Below the pieces are notes generated by a model. That model saw nothing but the letters and a program-made list of their open reading frames with translations. It was not told the DNA's origin and made no database searches. Positions 11,453 to 21,875 of a stretch of 64,000 bases of DNA are shown piece after piece; the stretch's first letter is position 1, and each line of letters begins with the position of its first letter. The translations under genes were made by a program, and so were the position numbers. Source of the stretch: Polyporus tsugae (Eukaryota > Basidiomycota > Agaricomycetes > Polyporales > Polyporaceae); NCBI GenBank assembly GCA_024305745.1, contig JAHRBS010000002.1, positions 1,426,001 to 1,490,000 of the forward strand, read 5' to 3'.

Positions 11453-12111
11453 ATGAGCAATAAGGGCCGGTCAACACCACGCGTTGTCTGTTGCGCGATA
11501 CCTATTGCCCGCTCAGCTGGCAAGGTCCTCGTCATCACAAGTCGCAAACGGCCAAATCACTGGGTCTGTGAGTACCTCGTCATCTAACTCCTCTCCTTGG
11601 GCCGTAAAGCCCCTGTGTGCGTGGCGCATGTATGCTGACTTTTTAACCCTGGTACCTCGCGAAATCTGGTCCCTCGACAACTCAAGTGCCCAAAGGAGGA
11701 TGGGAGCCGTCGGACGGGGTGCTAGAAGCAGCAGCCTCGCGGGAAGCCTTGGAAGAAGGTCTCACCCTTTGTCCATCCGTCTACCGTCCCCATTCCTGAC
11801 CATTCGCTTTGCTCCGCTCCCACAACCGCGTTCCCACCTCGCCATGCGTTACGCTCTCGTAAACGCGCTCTTCCTTCCCTCCTGCAGCGGGCGTACGTGG
11901 CAAAATCACGCGTTTCGTGACGACGATCCCGTCTGCGTCATCGACGTACCACTTCTACGAGCTTGACGTGGCAGACCTCGATGCTGACTGGCTAGAGAGC
12001 AAAGAGAGAAGACGAGAGTGGGTTGATTATGCAGAGGCGGTCAGGAGGCTGTCATGGAAAGCGGAGCTCGCACAAGGGCTCTCCCTGTCTACCCTCGCGC
12101 CTAAGCGGTGA
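11453..12111 (+). CDS. DDP1: Nudix diphosphoinositol polyphosphate phosphohydrolase
   Basis: The family removes beta-phosphates from inositol pyrophosphates (PP-InsPs) and can hydrolyse diadenosine polyphosphates and polyphosphate. Three exons give about 150 residues. Exon 1 is MSNKGRSTPRVVCCAIPIAR..VLVITSRKRPNHWV. Exon 2 supplies LPKGGWEPSDGVLEAAASRE and ALEE. Exon 3 begins AGVRGKITRFVTTIP and ends LSTLAPKR with a TGA at 12109-12111. The Nudix metal residues REALEEAG are intact and PKGGWE is typical of fungal Aps1/Ddp1 proteins. The loop between GG and REx2EE is one residue longer than the strict G-x5-E-x7-REx2EE pattern, and the expected Glu position is Gly or Asp. YHFYELDV and the WVDYAEA..L segment are also shared by the family. 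A phytase lies downstream on the same strand. Confidence 0.88.
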
Positions 12112-13784
12112 CCGCGCAGGTGAGCACACAGTGGCCGTTCGAATTGTGCGAGAGTCTAAAATACTTTCTGAAGAAGACTTGTTGGGCGTTCAGAGGCAGG
12201 AGGAACCCTATCGCCCCAAGTTCCGCATGTCAAAAATACCTTACCATCGGGAATTTCTCCACGCCTGCATTCACCACGGCCAGTCAATGCCCGCGCGACC
12301 GTCCACGATCTCATACACCCATCTGCGACGACCACCTGCGCATTTTGACTGACACTGACCAGCTCAAGTCTCCGATTGTTATCGACCAGTACATATATCT
12401 TCGCATGTCCCACAATGTAGAGTTGCCTCAAATTTGCCCCGCTACAGTATGCTCTTGCTCTTCGTTCACGTCCGTCCCATTACATCTCATCCCAATAGTC
12501 CACATCATCCCTAGGATCATCTTCGTACTGTACCCGCCGACGCGTCTAATGCATCCATATACCTCACGCTCAACCCCACTCCCCACGCCGCGCCGCTCAA
12601 CATCACACATCGCATTCGCTTTACTGCCTTAATCAAGCGTAGACGAGATTGGCTCGCGCTGAGAGCGTGTCTTTGTACATTAGTCCTTCGCGTCGGGAGA
12701 TCCCCTCCGTAATGGCTTTGCTATAGTATAGATAAGAGGCAGTCGTTTGGTTGGATATGCGCCCTGTTATGACAGTACACATGGTGGCAGACTGATAGTG
12801 ACTGGTATCTCTGGTTTGGATACAGTCATGGTAATTCGGTGAGGTCTCCGTCGTTTCCGCATTTCTACTGTCTTTTTCGTATCGCTCATTTGTATCGGCG
12901 TTGATAAAGCAGGCACTTTATACAAGTTGCAGGCTCCATATCGGTGCCTGGAGAATAGCTTGGAAAGTCGGGACGGTGCCATCATCAGCATGGCCACACG
13001 ACATCATGAAGGCATTGAACGCCCGCATCTGCCGACGCCCTGTCCCTCATCCACGTTCGTCGGGCCTATGGCACACTGGCGACGCGCTCAGACGGCCGGA
13101 GTATGTAGGCGCCAGACTCTCGTCCTGTCCACAAAGGAGGCGCTCCCATATTACCTAGGCAGCGTGTCTGAATATGCACCCGCGATTTTCTTGGCGCGCC
13201 GCTCGGGAGTCGTCGGGATGCCGAATCGGAATGGGAGTGCCTGACGCGTAGGCGATTGTGGCACGGAGCCGCACGACGCCTGCACGGAGCCATCAGGCAG
13301 CAGCAGGCTGTCAAGGTGCGCGGTGGCAGAACATCAGACATCTCTATCCTGCCCGCGTGTGTCCCTCGGACCTCCTACTCCCAAACCCGACCGTTGCTGT
13401 CAACCCTGTGTCTTTTTATTTCCACCCCTTGGGGCGGCCACGAACGTTGCAGCGTGCAGTGTGGCATCCCTCGGCGTTGATTTCGTCCGAGCTGATATGG
13501 GTAAAGGGAGCTCCGGAGTCCAAGTATAAGATGGACGAAGATGCGGGGCGCGCCCGCCGTCTCCTCCGAGTCCAAGCCCCGCCCGCAACTGCCTGGGTCC
13601 TGGGATTCCCACCCGCATTTCGTGAAGGAGGACGTTGTGCGTATCGCCGCGTCTTGTGCACCTTGCCTCGAGAGTCAACGTTAACCCTCCCCGTGGATTA
13701 TCCGCCACTAGGCTCTTGTCAAGGACCGTCCCGCACCGAACGTAGCTCAGGCACCCAAGAAAGGCGCGTTTTGCAACCTCAAAG
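12112..13784. other. Gene-free 1.7 kb between Nudix gene and phytase
   Basis: This stretch should contain the Nudix 3' region and the phytase promoter. Open frames of 70-170 codons occur on both strands but have no recognisable domain and no consistent exon pattern. I see no repeat or mobile-element signature. Confidence 0.55.
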
Positions 13785-15510
13785 ATGAAGGTCTCGCTTC
13801 TGGATCTCTCTGCGGCTGTCGTCGCGCTCGCGGCCGCGTCCGCGGCGAAGCCGTCGGAGCACCACTCGTTTGACTACGCGGCGCACCTGGGCAACCTGTC
13901 GCCTTATCTGAAGGCTCCTGTGCCGAACGGGATCCAGGAGACGCTTCCAGAGGACTGCAAGGTCGAGCAGGTCATGCTTGTACGTGTTCTATTTCCACTT
14001 CTTTTTCATTTGCGTGTTCGCATGCGGCCTGGGTTTTCTACATTTACCCGTATTCCCCGCCGTAACGCCGCTTCTCGCTGTCTGCCACTTATTCCGAAAT
14101 CTCCGCCGACGGTTCGCTGACGATGAACGTGCGTGCGCTGCGCCCAATGTCGCCGTCGCCGTCGATTTGTACGCGGACGTGTAGATGCACAGGCACGGAT
14201 CCCGTTACCCCCTCGCGTCCGAGCTCGTGTTCGTCACCAACCTTGTCGCGACGCTCGGAAACTCGTCCGCGGAGATTCAGAAGGCACACCTTCCCCAAAA
14301 CCTGCAGTTCCTGAAGGACGGCTACACCTCTACGTTGGGTCACGATGACCTCACCGCTCCTGGCCGGCTGCAGCTGTTCGAGCATGGTGTCAAGTACGTA
14401 CTCATACGATGTCAAATGCATCAGCGCTGGTTTGCTAACACTCTGCTTCTCTCTTCTCATCGGCCCCGTGTCATGTCGTCTTTCTTCGTCGTCGTTGGCG
14501 CCTTCGCGACCGTGCTTCTACATACCCCCCATTGCGAACGCTCGGCAGCTTCCGCCTGAACTACCCCAACTTGCAGGCGGATAGCATCCTCGCGGGGTAC
14601 CAGGACCGTGTCATCGAATCGGCGCAGTGGTTCGCGCAGGGCTATTTCGGTAGGAGCTGGGCGACGCTGAACGCGACCGAGTTCTCGACGATCGCAGAGA
14701 ACTCGACGACGCCTTCATGGATCACCCCCATGAACACCTGCAAAAACTGGCAGTATGCCTATGGTAACAACGTGCGTGCCCACGCCTTCCCTCATGAAGC
14801 AATGCTGAAGGATCCTTGGGGGGTTGCAGGCCACGATCCAGTGGGGTTCGATCTACTTGCCCCCGATCGCGAAGCGTCTTAACAAGCTGCTCCCTGGTGT
14901 CAACCTGACGAACGACAACGTACACGGTGCGCTGTATGCCTGTGCGTACGACCTCGCCGCCCACGGCGTCTCCCCCTGGTGCGACGCGTTCACCCAGAGC
15001 GAGATCGAGGACTTCGAGTACGAGCTCGACCTCCTCATGGACGGCGCGTTCGGCTACAACCTCCCTACGCCCATGGGCCCGGTCCTCGGCGGCCTCCTCG
15101 TGAAGAAGGTCGTCGAGCGCTTCACGAACTCGACCGGCGACGCGAAGGCGCTTTACCTCGAGTTCGGGCATGACACGACGATCGACCTCGCGCTCACCGC
15201 GCTGGGGCTCACGAAGGACACACCGCCGCTCTCCGCGAAGGGCCCCGTGCCCCATAACCGCAAGTTCCGGACGACGCGCCAGGTGCCGTTCGCGGCGCAG
15301 ATGGTGTGGGAGAAGTTCTCGTGCACCAAGTCGTTCGACGGGCCGCAGGTGCGGCTCGTGCTCAACGAGGCGCCGCTCCCGCTCGTGACGTGCAAGAAGG
15401 TGGACAGGCGCTACGGGTCGTGCTCGCTCGACGACTTTGTCGCGTCAAACGCGGACAGCGCGCAGCACTCGTGGGGTGACGCGCGCTGGAACGCGACCTG
15501 CGGGAACTGA
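13785..15510 (+). CDS. Secreted histidine acid phosphatase (phytase family)
   Basis: This extracellular phosphatase probably acts on phytate and other phosphomonoesters. The ATG at 13785 starts a signal peptide (LLDLSAAVVALAAASAA). The catalytic motif RHGSRYP directly follows intron 1 (13981-14184; exon 2 opens MHRHGSRYPLASELV). The proton-donor motif is GHDTTIDLALTALGL in the last exon, with the HD form found in phytases. About 437 residues in four exons, ending WNATCGN at 15508-15510. Cysteines in PEDCK, NTCKNW, YACAYDL, SPWCDAF, FSCTK, LVTCKK, YGSCS and ATCG fit the disulfides of secreted members, and there are at least five N-glycosylation sequons (NATE, NSTT, NLTN, NSTG, NATC). The last exon is very GC-rich at third positions, suggesting high expression. 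Phytase activity specifically is inferred. Confidence 0.9.
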
Positions 15511-16047
15511 GTTGGGGTTTTTGTTAGGTTTGCTTGAGGGAGTACGCTGGTTAAGATACCCGTGGTGATTAACTTACACATACACTTACCATCCTTATAT
15601 CCAGACGCATCGTTCTGAGCAACTTGCGCTCCAGACTTGCACCTACTGTCCTTGCTGAATACACTAGTAATAATTTGACCTGTTCGCAGCACTCGAACGC
15701 TGCCTTCCGGTTATTTGGTGGGCTGTTTCGTCCCCGCTCACCGTTTCCCGCTTCCTCTGCACGCGCAGCTGGCCGAACCCTGCGTATACGTGTACACATC
15801 CATTCAACACAGATGAGAAGTGCTGCGCCACAAGAATCGACGACCTTGTGCGCTCGGCCACATGCACCCTATAATCCGACATATTTGACAGACGTAGCGC
15901 CGATCGCCCACCCCAGTACGGGCTGCGGGTGCTGTGCAGCCTCTGTTATTCCCAACCCGCAGCTAGCAACTCGAGATAAAGGTGCGTTCACCAACTGACA
16001 TCTTTTACTCCCCCATATTTGCTTATCCGACTTGGCATACGCATTCG
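15511..16047. other. Intergenic, nothing coding seen
   Basis: This 537-bp stretch lies between the phytase and hydrolase genes. The open frame of the hydrolase extends upstream to a GTG at 15982, but the first in-frame ATG is at 16048. No other feature was recognised. Confidence 0.55.
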
Positions 16048-17112
16048 ATGACTTCGAGCCCCGTCATGGAGCATTCTACTGTCGCTGAGGCAGCCAACAC
16101 TGACCAGGACCCCCGATGGACTGTTCAGGAAGATACCCTCGCGCTTCCCAACGGACGCACCGTTGCCTACTCGCATTCGGGACCGCACGATAGCCAAATC
16201 GTCGTGCTCTGGTACCACGGCCTCTTCAGCGTGGGCGACGCGTCCAACCCATCGCAACCCATCCGCGCGCGGAACGCACGCTTCATCGCGCCGACCCTCC
16301 CCGGGTGGGGAAACACCTCGTCCTTGGCTCCCGGCACCACCTTCCCAGAAACGGTCGTCGCCGACACGTGCGCGATCTTCGAGCACCTCTACCCCGCGCA
16401 CGACACCGCGACATCTACGATGCGCATTTACGTCGCGGGCGGTTCGTTCGGGACGTGCCCCGCCCAAATCATCTTCGGGACGCCCTACGACAAGTTCCCG
16501 TTCGGCAGGCACGTCGTCGCGGTGATGCTCCTGGCGCCGATGAGCCCGCCGCGCGAGGACGAGAACTACAACAAGTCGCTGCGGTGGCAGGACTGGTTCA
16601 GCGTCGGGGCGCCGTCGCGCGTCGTGCCGTTCAACCTCGTCCTCCGCGCCGCGAAGATGGCGATCCAGTCGAAGGTCAAGGACGCAGCCGCCGCGGAGAC
16701 GTTCCTCCGCGGGATGTACTTTGACAACATGGACGAGGAGGAGAAGGCGCGGTTCGCGGAGTGGCGCGAGCGGCAGGGCACGCGCGAGGGCGAGTTCGAG
16801 AGCAGGATGGCGGCAGGGATGGTGAAGAGCGTGAGCAAGACGTGGGACGGCTTCCTGGGGACCGCGGACGCTTTGCATTCGGACTGGGGTTTCCGGATCA
16901 GGGAGCTGGACGAGGACTACCAGCGCAAGTTGGTCGTGGTCGCGGTCGGGCGGGGGGACACGAGCATGTTCAACATGTCTAGGTTTCTGATCCAGAGCTA
17001 CAAGCGGACGAAGGTGGTGGAGTACGAGGGCGGTCATTTATCTGCCGCTTGGAGTATGGACAAGATCTGGGAGGACACTTTTGCGGAGGCTGAGAATCAT
17101 GCAGATGCTTAG
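16048..17112 (+). CDS. Alpha/beta-hydrolase fold protein
   Basis: This intronless gene of about 354 residues starts at MTSSPVMEHS (a second ATG is six codons on). The fold is shown by the first strand and oxyanion loop (VVLWYHGLFSVGD), the FIAPTLPGWGNT turn, the nucleophile elbow GGSFGTC (G-x-S-x-G), a cap region rich in Glu and Arg (about residues 195-270) and the C-terminal catalytic His in YEGGHLSAAW. A candidate acid is the Asp in VAVGRGDTSMF. No signal peptide is visible, so it is probably cytosolic. Substrate is unknown; family members include esterases, epoxide hydrolases and C-C hydrolases. GC-rich codon use matches the phytase upstream. A 349-codon antisense open frame over it is a codon-bias shadow. 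Confidence 0.82.
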   Translation: MTSSPVMEHSTVAEAANTDQDPRWTVQEDTLALPNGRTVAYSHSGPHDSQIVVLWYHGLFSVGDASNPSQPIRARNARFIAPTLPGWGNTSSLAPGTTFPETVVADTCAIFEHLYPAHDTATSTMRIYVAGGSFGTCPAQIIFGTPYDKFPFGRHVVAVMLLAPMSPPREDENYNKSLRWQDWFSVGAPSRVVPFNLVLRAAKMAIQSKVKDAAAAETFLRGMYFDNMDEEEKARFAEWRERQGTREGEFESRMAAGMVKSVSKTWDGFLGTADALHSDWGFRIRELDEDYQRKLVVVAVGRGDTSMFNMSRFLIQSYKRTKVVEYEGGHLSAAWSMDKIWEDTFAEAENHADA

Positions 17113-17914
17113 GTTGATTCTGTTGTGTTCGATGCTGTGATCATGACATGTACATTATACGAGAGAAGGGGCATGAATATCCAGCTTTAGAAACTACCTT
17201 GGAACTGCCTAGCAGAGGTATCGAAAGAGGGTCAGCGAGTGGGCGTAGGTGATGTGAACTAGTAACCATAATTATCAGTGCCGTGTCCCCGATTTGCCTT
17301 ACTTATGACAATCAGTGCGCAAGAGGGTACGCTGTATGACCGTAACCGTACGATCTGGGTGGTCTGGCCGGAGATAACGGGAGAAGCTCCATCTCCGACA
17401 TGTGTCAATCAAATTTTCTGAGGCTCTACTGTAACATATGTATGTCAAATGTCTGGAGACAAGGGTCTAAACGTTCACGTATGCCGAGTCTACGGGGTCT
17501 TCTTCACGCGCATCCTCAGATATTAGCACATCCGGCCGCGTAAAGCCTGGGCTTTTTTTGAATTGCCTAGAAGCTTGACTAGACACAAGGACGCCCTTGT
17601 TGTCACCGGGAAACGATGGGCAGATGAACTTGCCAGGATACGGTCGTCGGAAACTCGACATGAGCACACGGAGCGGCACCGACGATCCCGCATATTCAGC
17701 AGAAGGATGCCGGTATGGGTCAAGCCGAGTCCTTCTGGTGATCACTGATTATCGAGGGTTCTTGGCAAAGAGGAGGAAGGATTGGTGGATGAGGGAATGT
17801 CCCCAGGAATGGTGTGGCGGCGGTGGGCGGGGGATGCCGAGCGGAAGGCGGGGAAAATATCACAAGCCTCTTGAGTTCGGGTGCGGGGTAGAAACACTCT
17901 TACGGTAACCCTCC
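17113..17914. other. Gene-free 0.8 kb upstream of the bHLH gene
   Basis: Holds the hydrolase 3' region and the bHLH promoter. TCTAAACGTTCA at about 17466-17477 is identical to a stretch at about 5941-5952. No coding sequence was recognised. Confidence 0.55.
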
Positions 17915-19570
17915 ATGGCTCTCTTCTCGCCCTCAGAATCCGTCTACATCACCACATTCCTCTCCGCCGTCGACCTCGACTCCTCCATCAGCCCCGATGG
18001 CTCAATCGACCCCGGCGTCGCAGACCGTGTTCCCCAGCTCCAGGGCAGAGAAGCCCTCGCAAAAGCGACCAAGGACCTCATGTCTTTAGACATACCTGTC
18101 TCATCTGGCCACCACAATCCACTACATGTGCCACATCCGACTCATCTCTCATATCTTCCCCCGAACAATCCTAGCTACTGGCCGAGCATACCTGGAGCCG
18201 AGCCAGGGACATATCGTCCGTCAGCATCTGTCGGTGAGTCCTTGAGGACATCAAGCAGTCGCCGGTCCTTCTCCCCCCTACGATCAGCACCCTCTACTAG
18301 TGATCTCCTTGCTGACGCCTCGTGATCGACAGACCGCCCACCAGAAAGGCCACCCTCGTCCGACCGCTCGTTCAGGACCATCTTCGCCGCCGACGGCAAC
18401 CCCTCACATCCTCCACATGTCCAAGTCCCCCCTCTGCGTAACTTCGACCCCTCGTCCTCCGGCCCAGGTCCAGGCTCAGGCTTCACGCTCCCGCCCATGC
18501 CCGTCGCAGGCTTCCACGGGGTGAAAGTACACGACGGCGGCAGCGCGCAGGCGCGCCCCTCGTCGGCCTCCGCGCCCTCAGTGTCGACGTCGGCGAAACG
18601 CTCCCTTCCGACCTCGTCTCAGCCCGCGACGGACCCTAGCTCCTCAAAACGTGCCCGCTCATCCCCGTCGTCCGCTTCGGCCGCCTTCCTTTCGGCCCCT
18701 GACGCCGACTCGCCCTCGGGGTCCGGGCGCGGCGCCGCGGCGCGGCCTCGCCGAAGCGTCCCGTCTCAGGGCAAGGGCACCCCGGCCGTGCCCCACGCTG
18801 CGAGCGGGAGTAGTGCGGCCAACGGCAGCTCGGGCGGAGGGGCGAACGGCAAGGGGACGCTACTGTCGCCCTCGCAGAAGCGCGCGAACCACATCCAGAG
18901 CGAGCAGAAGCGGCGGGCGAACATCCGGCGGGGGTACGAGGCCCTGTGCGAGGTCGTGCCGGCGCTGCGGGAGGCGATCCGCGCGGAGGAGGAGCGCGAG
19001 CGGGTGAAGGGTCGCGAGAGGGAGCTTGATACTCTCGAGGAGGAGGCGTCGTTGGCGGACGGGAAGGGCAGCAGGACGCGGGGAGGGGGTGCAGAGAAGG
19101 GGAAGAAGAAGAAGGGGAGGGGGGAGGGGGACAAGGCGGACGGGCGGGCGGGGCCGAGGAGCGAGAACGTTGTGCTGCAGAAGAGTGAGTTTGAGTTGCT
19201 TGTTGTTGTTCCTTTTTGATTTTGCTTGTGCCTTTTTTTTTTTCGTTGTTGCCTCCGCCCTATATTTGGCGTTTTCTTCTTTCCTTCCTACTTGTTTCAT
19301 GTTGGTTTTGAGGAGTTGTTGTGCTCATGCCGCTTCATCTCATTAGCGATCGACTACGTAACTGGGCTCATCGCCGATCGCAGTGCGCTGCAGCAACGGT
19401 TGGAGCTCGCCCGAAACATGCTTCCGCTCGGGCATCCAGCTCTACCGGTCGAGCTGGGGCACCTGGATCCGACCGGCGTGCCCTTATGGGAGCGCGAATG
19501 GAACGGGGGCATGGACCTCGATATCGCGGACCTCGGAGGTGATGATGGGGGAAGCGAGGACGAGGGCTGA
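17915..19570 (+). CDS. bHLH transcription factor, MLX-like, with a very long loop
   Basis: This is a nuclear DNA-binding regulator. The start is MALFSPSESVYITTFLSAVD. Exon 1 ends near 18231, a roughly 100-nt intron follows, and exon 2 holds a long Ser/Pro/Ala-rich region. The basic region and helix 1 read NHIQSEQKRRANIRRGYEAL, carrying the H-x3-E-x3-R pattern of factors that bind CACGTG-class E-boxes. Helix 2 and the zipper are SENVVLQKTIDYVTGLIADR then SALQQRLELAR, where the third intron falls inside VLQK-TIDYV. QSEQKRR..RRGYEAL and VLQKTIDY resemble human MLX. Between the helices lies a charged loop of about 60-70 residues (GGGAEKGKKKKGRGEG), far longer than the usual 5-15. The protein ends in an acidic tail (GGDDGGSEDEG). 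Target genes are unknown. The gene is convergent with RFC5. Confidence 0.85.
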
Positions 19571-19998
19571 TGAACACCGGGCTGCTTTTGTGTGAAGGTT
19601 GTAGGTTATTGCCTTGATGCGCCGGCGACATATGTGAAGCCGGAAGCACGGGCGGATTTGTAGACGAGGACATTTGATACCACTGCTCAGCGTTCAGGGC
19701 ACATTCGGTTGCTTGCTCTGGTACTCACAAATCCTACGAGATTGGATGCTTAGGTTCGTACAGTCACTGACAATGGTCAACCGGGTCTCTCTACCCCGGC
19801 GCAGTCGTAAACGTTGATGTGCGTATGGTCAGGGCTATAGGCGAAACGTGATTTATGTGTAAACTACTATACAATATATACCCAGTGATATCAATACAAC
19901 ACGTCGCACGGCTCTATCAGATATCTGTACGCGACTGAACTGTGGACAGCAAACAAACGTTAATCGCACCCTCCAAGAGTACCTAATCGACTTCGAAA
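19571..19998. other. 3' regions of convergent bHLH and RFC5 genes
   Basis: This 428-bp stretch lies between two stop codons. It has AT-rich sequence around 19850-19900 that probably serves RFC5 3'-end formation. No gene is seen. Confidence 0.55.
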
Positions 19999-21875
19999 TC
20001 AAATGTCGTCGAAACCGGCCTCCATGTCGAAACCAAAGAAGAAGTGCTGCGAGAAAATCGGGCGACGTCGTCAGTGTCTGGGTCACGCCGCGGAACACCC
20101 GGACGGTGCGCACCTTGTAGAGGCTCATGACCTTGACCACCCACGCCTCGAGGTGGAAGATCTTCTTGTTGCCCACGCGCATGCGTGCCTCCTTCGTCAC
20201 CGGGCAAAACGAAGGGGCAACAGTGTCAGCCTGCCGACTTCGAAACAAGCGTGGCAAGGGCAAGGGGAAAGATGGGGGAGAGGGACAACAGGGAATGCGA
20301 CGTACGTAGATGGCTGCCCAGTGCATGATGTCGGCCTTGAGCGCCTCGTCGACCTGGTCTACGACTCTGTCCGCGATCGTCTGTGGCCGCATCCGCCCGT
20401 CAGCTATCGGCGACAGGTCGGGTGAAGAGAAGAGGGGGAGAAAGGAAGAGGGCGTACCTTGATGATGATGGACGGGGGTATACAATGGCTGAGGAGCTCG
20501 TAGAGCTTCGCGCGGACCTCCATCACGCGCGCCGGGCTCTGCTCCTGGATGATCATGTCCGCGACCTTGTGGCAGTACGTCTCCCAGTCGGGCTTCGCGA
20601 TGCTCAGCGCGCTCGAGGAGAGGTCCGTGCTGCCAACGCGAGCGGTTTTCCTGGTCAGGGATGCGCACTGGCTAGCGAGAGGGAGGGGGAGGGAGTGGAC
20701 GCACTTTTGCATCTTGAGGGCCTCGAGGACGAGGATGGCCTTGCGCATGTTGCCGTTGGCGTCCTGGGCGATGAGCTTGACGGTGTCGTCCGGAATCGAG
20801 AAGCCTTCTTGGTGTGCGACGTGTTCGAGCACGGTCTGCATCTGCTCCGGACCCCAGCGTCAGCTACCGCCCGGCGATATGGCAGCCCGGGGGGACCGTT
20901 GGGACCTGGGTGCTCGGAAGCAGTCCGCGAGGAAGAAACGGAAACGAGGCGGCGACACATGACACGTGAGAGGTGGGAAACGTGGAGACACACCTCGTTT
21001 GCGTTCGGCGCGGCTACGCGGATGAGCAGACAACGCGAGCGGATGGGGGCTATGAGCTTGCTGGTGCTGTTGGCGCAGAGGATGAGGCGCATGTTGGACA
21101 TGTACTTCTCCATCGTCCGACGGAGGGCGGCTTGTGCGTCGCGTGTCAGGGAGTCCGCTTCGTGGATGACGACGACTGCGATGCACAGCGAGAGAAAGGG
21201 TGAGGGGTCCGCTAGTGGGATAAGTTGAACAAGAACTCACGCTTGAACCTCTGCTTCGCGCTGAGGTCGACCTGCTGCGTTTGTGCGATCTCCTTCAAGA
21301 TCTCCTGAATGACTACCCGGTCATAGTTGCCCACTTCGCTAGTTATGGTTCCACGCTTGACCGACAGCACGAACAGATAGGACGGTGGGAGGACTCACCT
21401 CGGGGTGATCTCGATGTGGTAGTTACTCTGAACGATGTTGACGTCTAGCTTGCGTTTTGTGGGTGTGAGGAAGACACGTTGGTCGATTTTGAGCTAGAGG
21501 AACAAGGCAAGCCAGAGCAGCTTGCTTAGGGCCTAAATCACGGTTGAGGGTATATGAAAGCGTACCCTCTCTACCCCTTTTCCGAATAGCTCCAGCAACG
21601 TCCCTGCTATCCGTGTCTTCTTGCCCGCACCGGAGGGTCCATAGAATAACATATGTGGAAAGTCTCCTGACGCAGCCTGCGTTCACGTCAGACATAGTAG
21701 CCTTGCGAGTATAATTGAGGGTGGGGCCTACAAGAGCTTTCAGTCGTGCCGTGAGCTGAGGGTGGTAGTGGAGTTTTTCGAGAGAACGAGGCCGGTACTG
21801 AGGGGATGGGGAGGTGAGAGTGGGAGGGCAAAGGAAGAAGGGGGTTGCACATACCTTGTCGACCCAGAGAGACAT
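19999..21875 (-). CDS. RFC5: Replication factor C small subunit RFC5 (human RFC3 orthologue)
   Basis: A subunit of the clamp loader that opens PCNA at primer ends. The ATG at 21875 gives MSLWVDK, interrupted by an intron before [14 protein letters not shown]. Walker A is [11 protein letters not shown] and Walker B is the RFC5-type [14 protein letters not shown]. The arginine-finger region is [16 protein letters not shown], followed by the SRC-like [13 protein letters not shown]. Later exons carry [16 protein letters not shown], the collar domain ([20 protein letters not shown]), and a last exon [15 protein letters not shown] with a TGA at 19999-20001. About 355 residues and roughly ten exons, the usual size. 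The Ala in HEAD marks the RFC5/RFC3 branch, where ATP hydrolysis is reduced. The gene is divergent from the zinc-cluster gene. Confidence 0.94.

Noticed and set aside
15988..17037. 349-codon open frame antisense to the alpha/beta hydrolase
   Set aside because: It is Arg/Leu/His-rich and has no domain. It arises from the strong GC bias at third positions of the sense gene.
20383..21228. 281-codon plus-strand open frame over RFC5
   Set aside because: It overlaps conserved RFC5 exons on the other strand and crosses their introns. Its translation has no family resemblance.
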